Assembly (NCBI GenBank): GCA_003694355.1
Contig: RFKI01000123.1
Location: 1-15,955 of the forward strand
Origin: Bdellovibrio sp.
GTDB taxonomy: Bacteria > Bdellovibrionota > Bdellovibrionia > Bdellovibrionales > UBA1609
Reading direction: 5' to 3'
DNA length: 15,955 bases
The notes below the pieces were generated by a model, which searched no databases, was not told where the DNA came from, and saw nothing but the letters and a program-made list of their open reading frames with translations. Made by a program: the position numbers and the translations under genes. Shown here piece after piece: positions 13,832-15,955 of this stretch. Within the stretch, counting starts at the first letter, position 1. Each line of letters begins with the position of its first letter.

Positions 13832-15777
13832 AATTCTTCTCCATATTTCTTTAACTTGGACTTGGCTTTAATATAATATTTTCCGCCTTTGATATCTTGA
13901 TGGACAATTTCTAAAAATTTGCTTTTAGCTCCCTCAATGCCACCCATGCTTTCTTCGAGGACAGCATCTTCGTATAGGGACTTCATTTTTTTCTGTAAAA
14001 GAAGTTTTGATTTTCTTTTAATATCAAGTGCTTTTTGGTTGGCTGGAAAACGTTTGACTATTTTTTGACAATTTAAATAGGCTTCTTTGTATTTGCCCTC
14101 TTTAAAGAGGCTATTGCATTTATTAAGCCATGAAGAAACGAGATGGGAGATTGTTTCTTTCGATTTATTCAATATGGAATTGGCTTTGTTTATGCGAAAA
14201 CCTTGCTCAGGATACTTGGCCGATAAGTATTTTTGACACTGGTCAATGGCCTTTAAATATTTTTTTTCATTATAAAGCTTTTCGCACTTTTTAAATGAAG
14301 CATATCCTCGAGCAACCTTGGTTCTGTAGGTGCGTTGTTGTTCTTCTTGCAAAAGTTTATTATTTATTTTTTCCCTCAAGACGGCTTTTAACTCATCAAT
14401 GGCGGGATGAGATGGGTTAATGTCAAAAACGGGGCTGAGACATTGATCCAGCTCTGCTTCTGATTGAAAAGAATCAATTTGTTGACGGCATTTATGGATG
14501 ATTTTTTGGGTAAGAGCCTCATTTTTTCTACGTTCTTTTTCCATCCGCTCTCTTTCTTGTTCAGCGAGAATAGTTTCATATCCATTTTGGCAAAGTTTTA
14601 AAAGTTCCCTTGAGTTTTCGTATACAGGAATAATGGAATGAAGGGTCTTGAGCTCATCGATGCAATTGACATATCTAGCGTTAATATAGTGGTTTTGAGC
14701 GGTTTGCAGAAGTATCCGTGCCTGAGCCAGTTGCTCTTTGGTTAGCACTTTTCTTTTTGAAGCACTTTCTTTTTTCTCCATAGTTTTTGTGGTTGGAAAG
14801 AGCATAGAATAAAGGAAAATCATGCCAAGAAGAGCAATTAAAACTCTTATTTTGTGTGTTTTTATTTTTTCGAGTAGGTTTGAACTCATTTGGCCTTGAG
14901 GGATTCGTACAACTCCTGGGAATCCTAAAGCCCCGCCACCTGATGGGGGAATGCCATAGGGTGCCAGGGCTCCTCCAGATGGAGAAGCATTTTGTTCTTG
15001 GAGCATTCTAATTTGTTGTTGGTTGCGGATTTCAAAAGAAAAAAGGAGTCGTTTAACACGAATGGTGTCGCCACTTTTTATTTCTACAGGTTTATCTGGA
15101 TCAACCTTTTTATCATTAACATAGGTGCCATTGGAGCTTTTTAGGTCAATAAGGTAATATTTTTCCTCTTCCTTGGATATTTCAAAATGTTTGCGACTGA
15201 GGTTGGGATGGGAGATTTGTATACTGCATTCTTCATCTCTTCCCACTGTCCAAGAAACACCTTTCATCTCAAACAGATCGCCTTCACCGGGGCCAGAAAG
15301 CACCCTCAGAAAAGCAACCATTTGAGGGTTTGGTCCTAAGAGAGTTTGGTCTTCATTGGCATAGTTAATGGTTTTATCAACATCTTCTTCCGTTTTTGGG
15401 GAAGGGTTATTGGAATGAGCGGGGTGTACAACAATTAAAGACTTTTCACTGGCTTCTTCTTTTGAAGAAGGTTTTTCTTCTTGGCTTTCTATTTCAAATC
15501 GAAAAGAATAGACAGAAGAAGCAAATTCCATGTTCGAACTCAATTCAATGGCTTCGCAAGGCTCTCCTTGGAATATGAGAGAAGAGTGTTTAGAGAGCAA
15601 TTCCGCAATCCAATAGTTACCATCATGGTAAAGGCGAATGTGATGTCGGGAAATACCTTTTTCTTTTTCTAGAATAACTTGAGCATCAGTACCACGCCCA
15701 ATGATATACTCCTGTCCTTCCTGGAGTTCCAGTTCGGCAAAGAGAAGTCCATTTTTAAAAACGGAAAGCTTTGCCAT
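13828..15777 (-). CDS. double-FHA membrane protein with TPR-like, cysteine-paired C-terminal region
   Basis: FHA domains bind phosphothreonine peptides. ATG 15777 is chosen because GGAGG lies about 10 bases upstream; an earlier in-frame ATG at 15807 would translate that site. In the 649-residue protein FHA1 (about 3-97) keeps GRG (27-29) and SRHH (43-46) but lacks the SSNGT loop. FHA2 (about 156-251) is intact: GRDEEC (179-184), SRKH (194-197), SSNGTYVN (214-221). The linker carries Thr136 and Thr145 in acidic settings. A Gly/Pro-rich stretch (264-297) precedes one transmembrane helix (about 309-328). Residues 340-649 form TPR-like helical hairpins with eight cysteines, three pairs exactly 16 apart. 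It overlaps the preceding gene by TAATG and the next by GTGA. Such architecture occurs in secretion or pilus gene clusters, but no such gene is visible here. Confidence 0.88.
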   Translation of the reverse strand: MAKLSVFKNGLLFAELELQEGQEYIIGRGTDAQVILEKEKGISRHHIRLYHDGNYWIAELLSKHSSLIFQGEPCEAIELSSNMEFASSVYSFRFEIESQEEKPSSKEEASEKSLIVVHPAHSNNPSPKTEEDVDKTINYANEDQTLLGPNPQMVAFLRVLSGPGEGDLFEMKGVSWTVGRDEECSIQISHPNLSRKHFEISKEEEKYYLIDLKSSNGTYVNDKKVDPDKPVEIKSGDTIRVKRLLFSFEIRNQQQIRMLQEQNASPSGGALAPYGIPPSGGGALGFPGVVRIPQGQMSSNLLEKIKTHKIRVLIALLGMIFLYSMLFPTTKTMEKKESASKRKVLTKEQLAQARILLQTAQNHYINARYVNCIDELKTLHSIIPVYENSRELLKLCQNGYETILAEQERERMEKERRKNEALTQKIIHKCRQQIDSFQSEAELDQCLSPVFDINPSHPAIDELKAVLREKINNKLLQEEQQRTYRTKVARGYASFKKCEKLYNEKKYLKAIDQCQKYLSAKYPEQGFRINKANSILNKSKETISHLVSSWLNKCNSLFKEGKYKEAYLNCQKIVKRFPANQKALDIKRKSKLLLQKKMKSLYEDAVLEESMGGIEGAKSKFLEIVHQDIKGGKYYIKAKSKLKKYGEEL

Positions 15778-15955
15778 TAGAAATCTCCCTCCATAAAGGT
15801 TCGACAAACGCCATATTGAGCTTTTGCCTCCTTATAAATTTTACTGCTTCTATCGCGCACCATATTCATAACGTTTCTAAAGGCTGCCGTACAAGGTCTA
15901 TAAAGGTGTTGTTCTTTGTACTGCCTTCCTAAAATCATATAATATTGAATGAGTT
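15777..15955 (-). CDS. C-terminal end of an unknown protein (partial)
   Basis: One minus-strand frame stays open from the right edge (first full codon at 15953) to TAA ending at 15777, giving 58 residues; the other two frames stop within it. The piece is helical and basic, with cysteines at visible residues 21 and 50, and reads like the end of an alpha-helical repeat or TPR-type protein (for example RSSKIYKEAKAQYGVC). No family is recognised. Its stop shares a base with the FHA gene start (TAATG), and the FHA ribosome-binding site lies in its last codons, so it is almost certainly the preceding gene of the same operon. Confidence 0.65.
   Translation of the reverse strand, partial: LIQYYMILGRQYKEQHLYRPCTAAFRNVMNMVRDRSSKIYKEAKAQYGVCRTFMEGDF

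Noticed and set aside
15445..15475. Inverted repeat CTTCTTC-TTTT-GAAGAAG followed by T-rich bases, looking like a plus-strand terminator
   Set aside because: It is antisense inside the FHA gene, explained by Lys/Glu/Ser codons of a low-complexity linker, and no plus-strand gene ends there.
1..15955. Search for tRNA, rRNA, IS elements, phage genes, CRISPR arrays or attachment sites
   Set aside because: No cloverleaf, transposase or integrase motif, terminal inverted repeat, or regularly spaced repeat array was seen.

Overview
The window is a compact bacterial chromosome segment of fairly AT-rich, Gram-negative character: lipoproteins, a DsbA-like envelope protein, an ExbB/ExbD proton-channel pair, LipA/LipB, and two-domain FHA signalling. 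The mix of many unrecognised envelope proteins, FHA/PP2C-like genes and a lipA-E2-E3-lipB cluster reminds me of the Bdellovibrionota (formerly deltaproteobacteria), but this is an impression from gene content; no rRNA or other marker in the window settles it. No tRNA, rRNA, IS element, phage gene or CRISPR array is visible, and no gene-free stretch exceeds about 210 bases.

Layout. (1) Bases 1-2065, minus strand: a three-gene operon reading a Dgk1/dolichol-kinase-like CTP-dependent lipid kinase, then pssA (phosphatidylserine synthase), then asd (aspartate-semialdehyde dehydrogenase, running off the left edge). (2) 2276-4284: two plus-strand genes and one convergent minus-strand gene for unrecognised envelope proteins. 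(3) 4469-5928, plus: a DsbA-family thioredoxin-fold lipoprotein that starts at TTG, coupled by ATGA to sfsA. (4) 6001-10245, plus: lipA, a 2-oxoacid dehydrogenase E2, lpd (E3) and lipB, almost all overlapping or tightly spaced, with a good sigma-70-like promoter just upstream. This operon makes the lipoyl cofactor (LipB transfers octanoate, LipA inserts sulfur) and also encodes the protein that carries it (E2) and the enzyme that reoxidises it (E3). (5) 10226-11269, minus: an ExbB/TolQ-like and ExbD/TolR-like pair behind a good promoter. (6) 11365-13155, plus: a lipoprotein with a degenerate sulfatase/alkaline-phosphatase-type fold. (7) 13148-15955, minus: the end of an unknown gene, a double-FHA membrane protein with a cysteine-paired TPR-like C-terminal part, and a degenerate PP2C-like protein, all translationally coupled.

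The left three quarters is mostly recognisable metabolism. The most unusual part is the right end. There an FHA signalling protein is coupled to an apparent PP2C pseudophosphatase and lies tail-to-tail with an apparent pseudo-sulfatase lipoprotein. Its predicted extracytoplasmic repeats carry cysteine pairs spaced 16 residues apart, which suggests disulfide-clamped TPR hairpins. All three convergent gene pairs overlap at their stop codons and leave no room for intergenic terminators.
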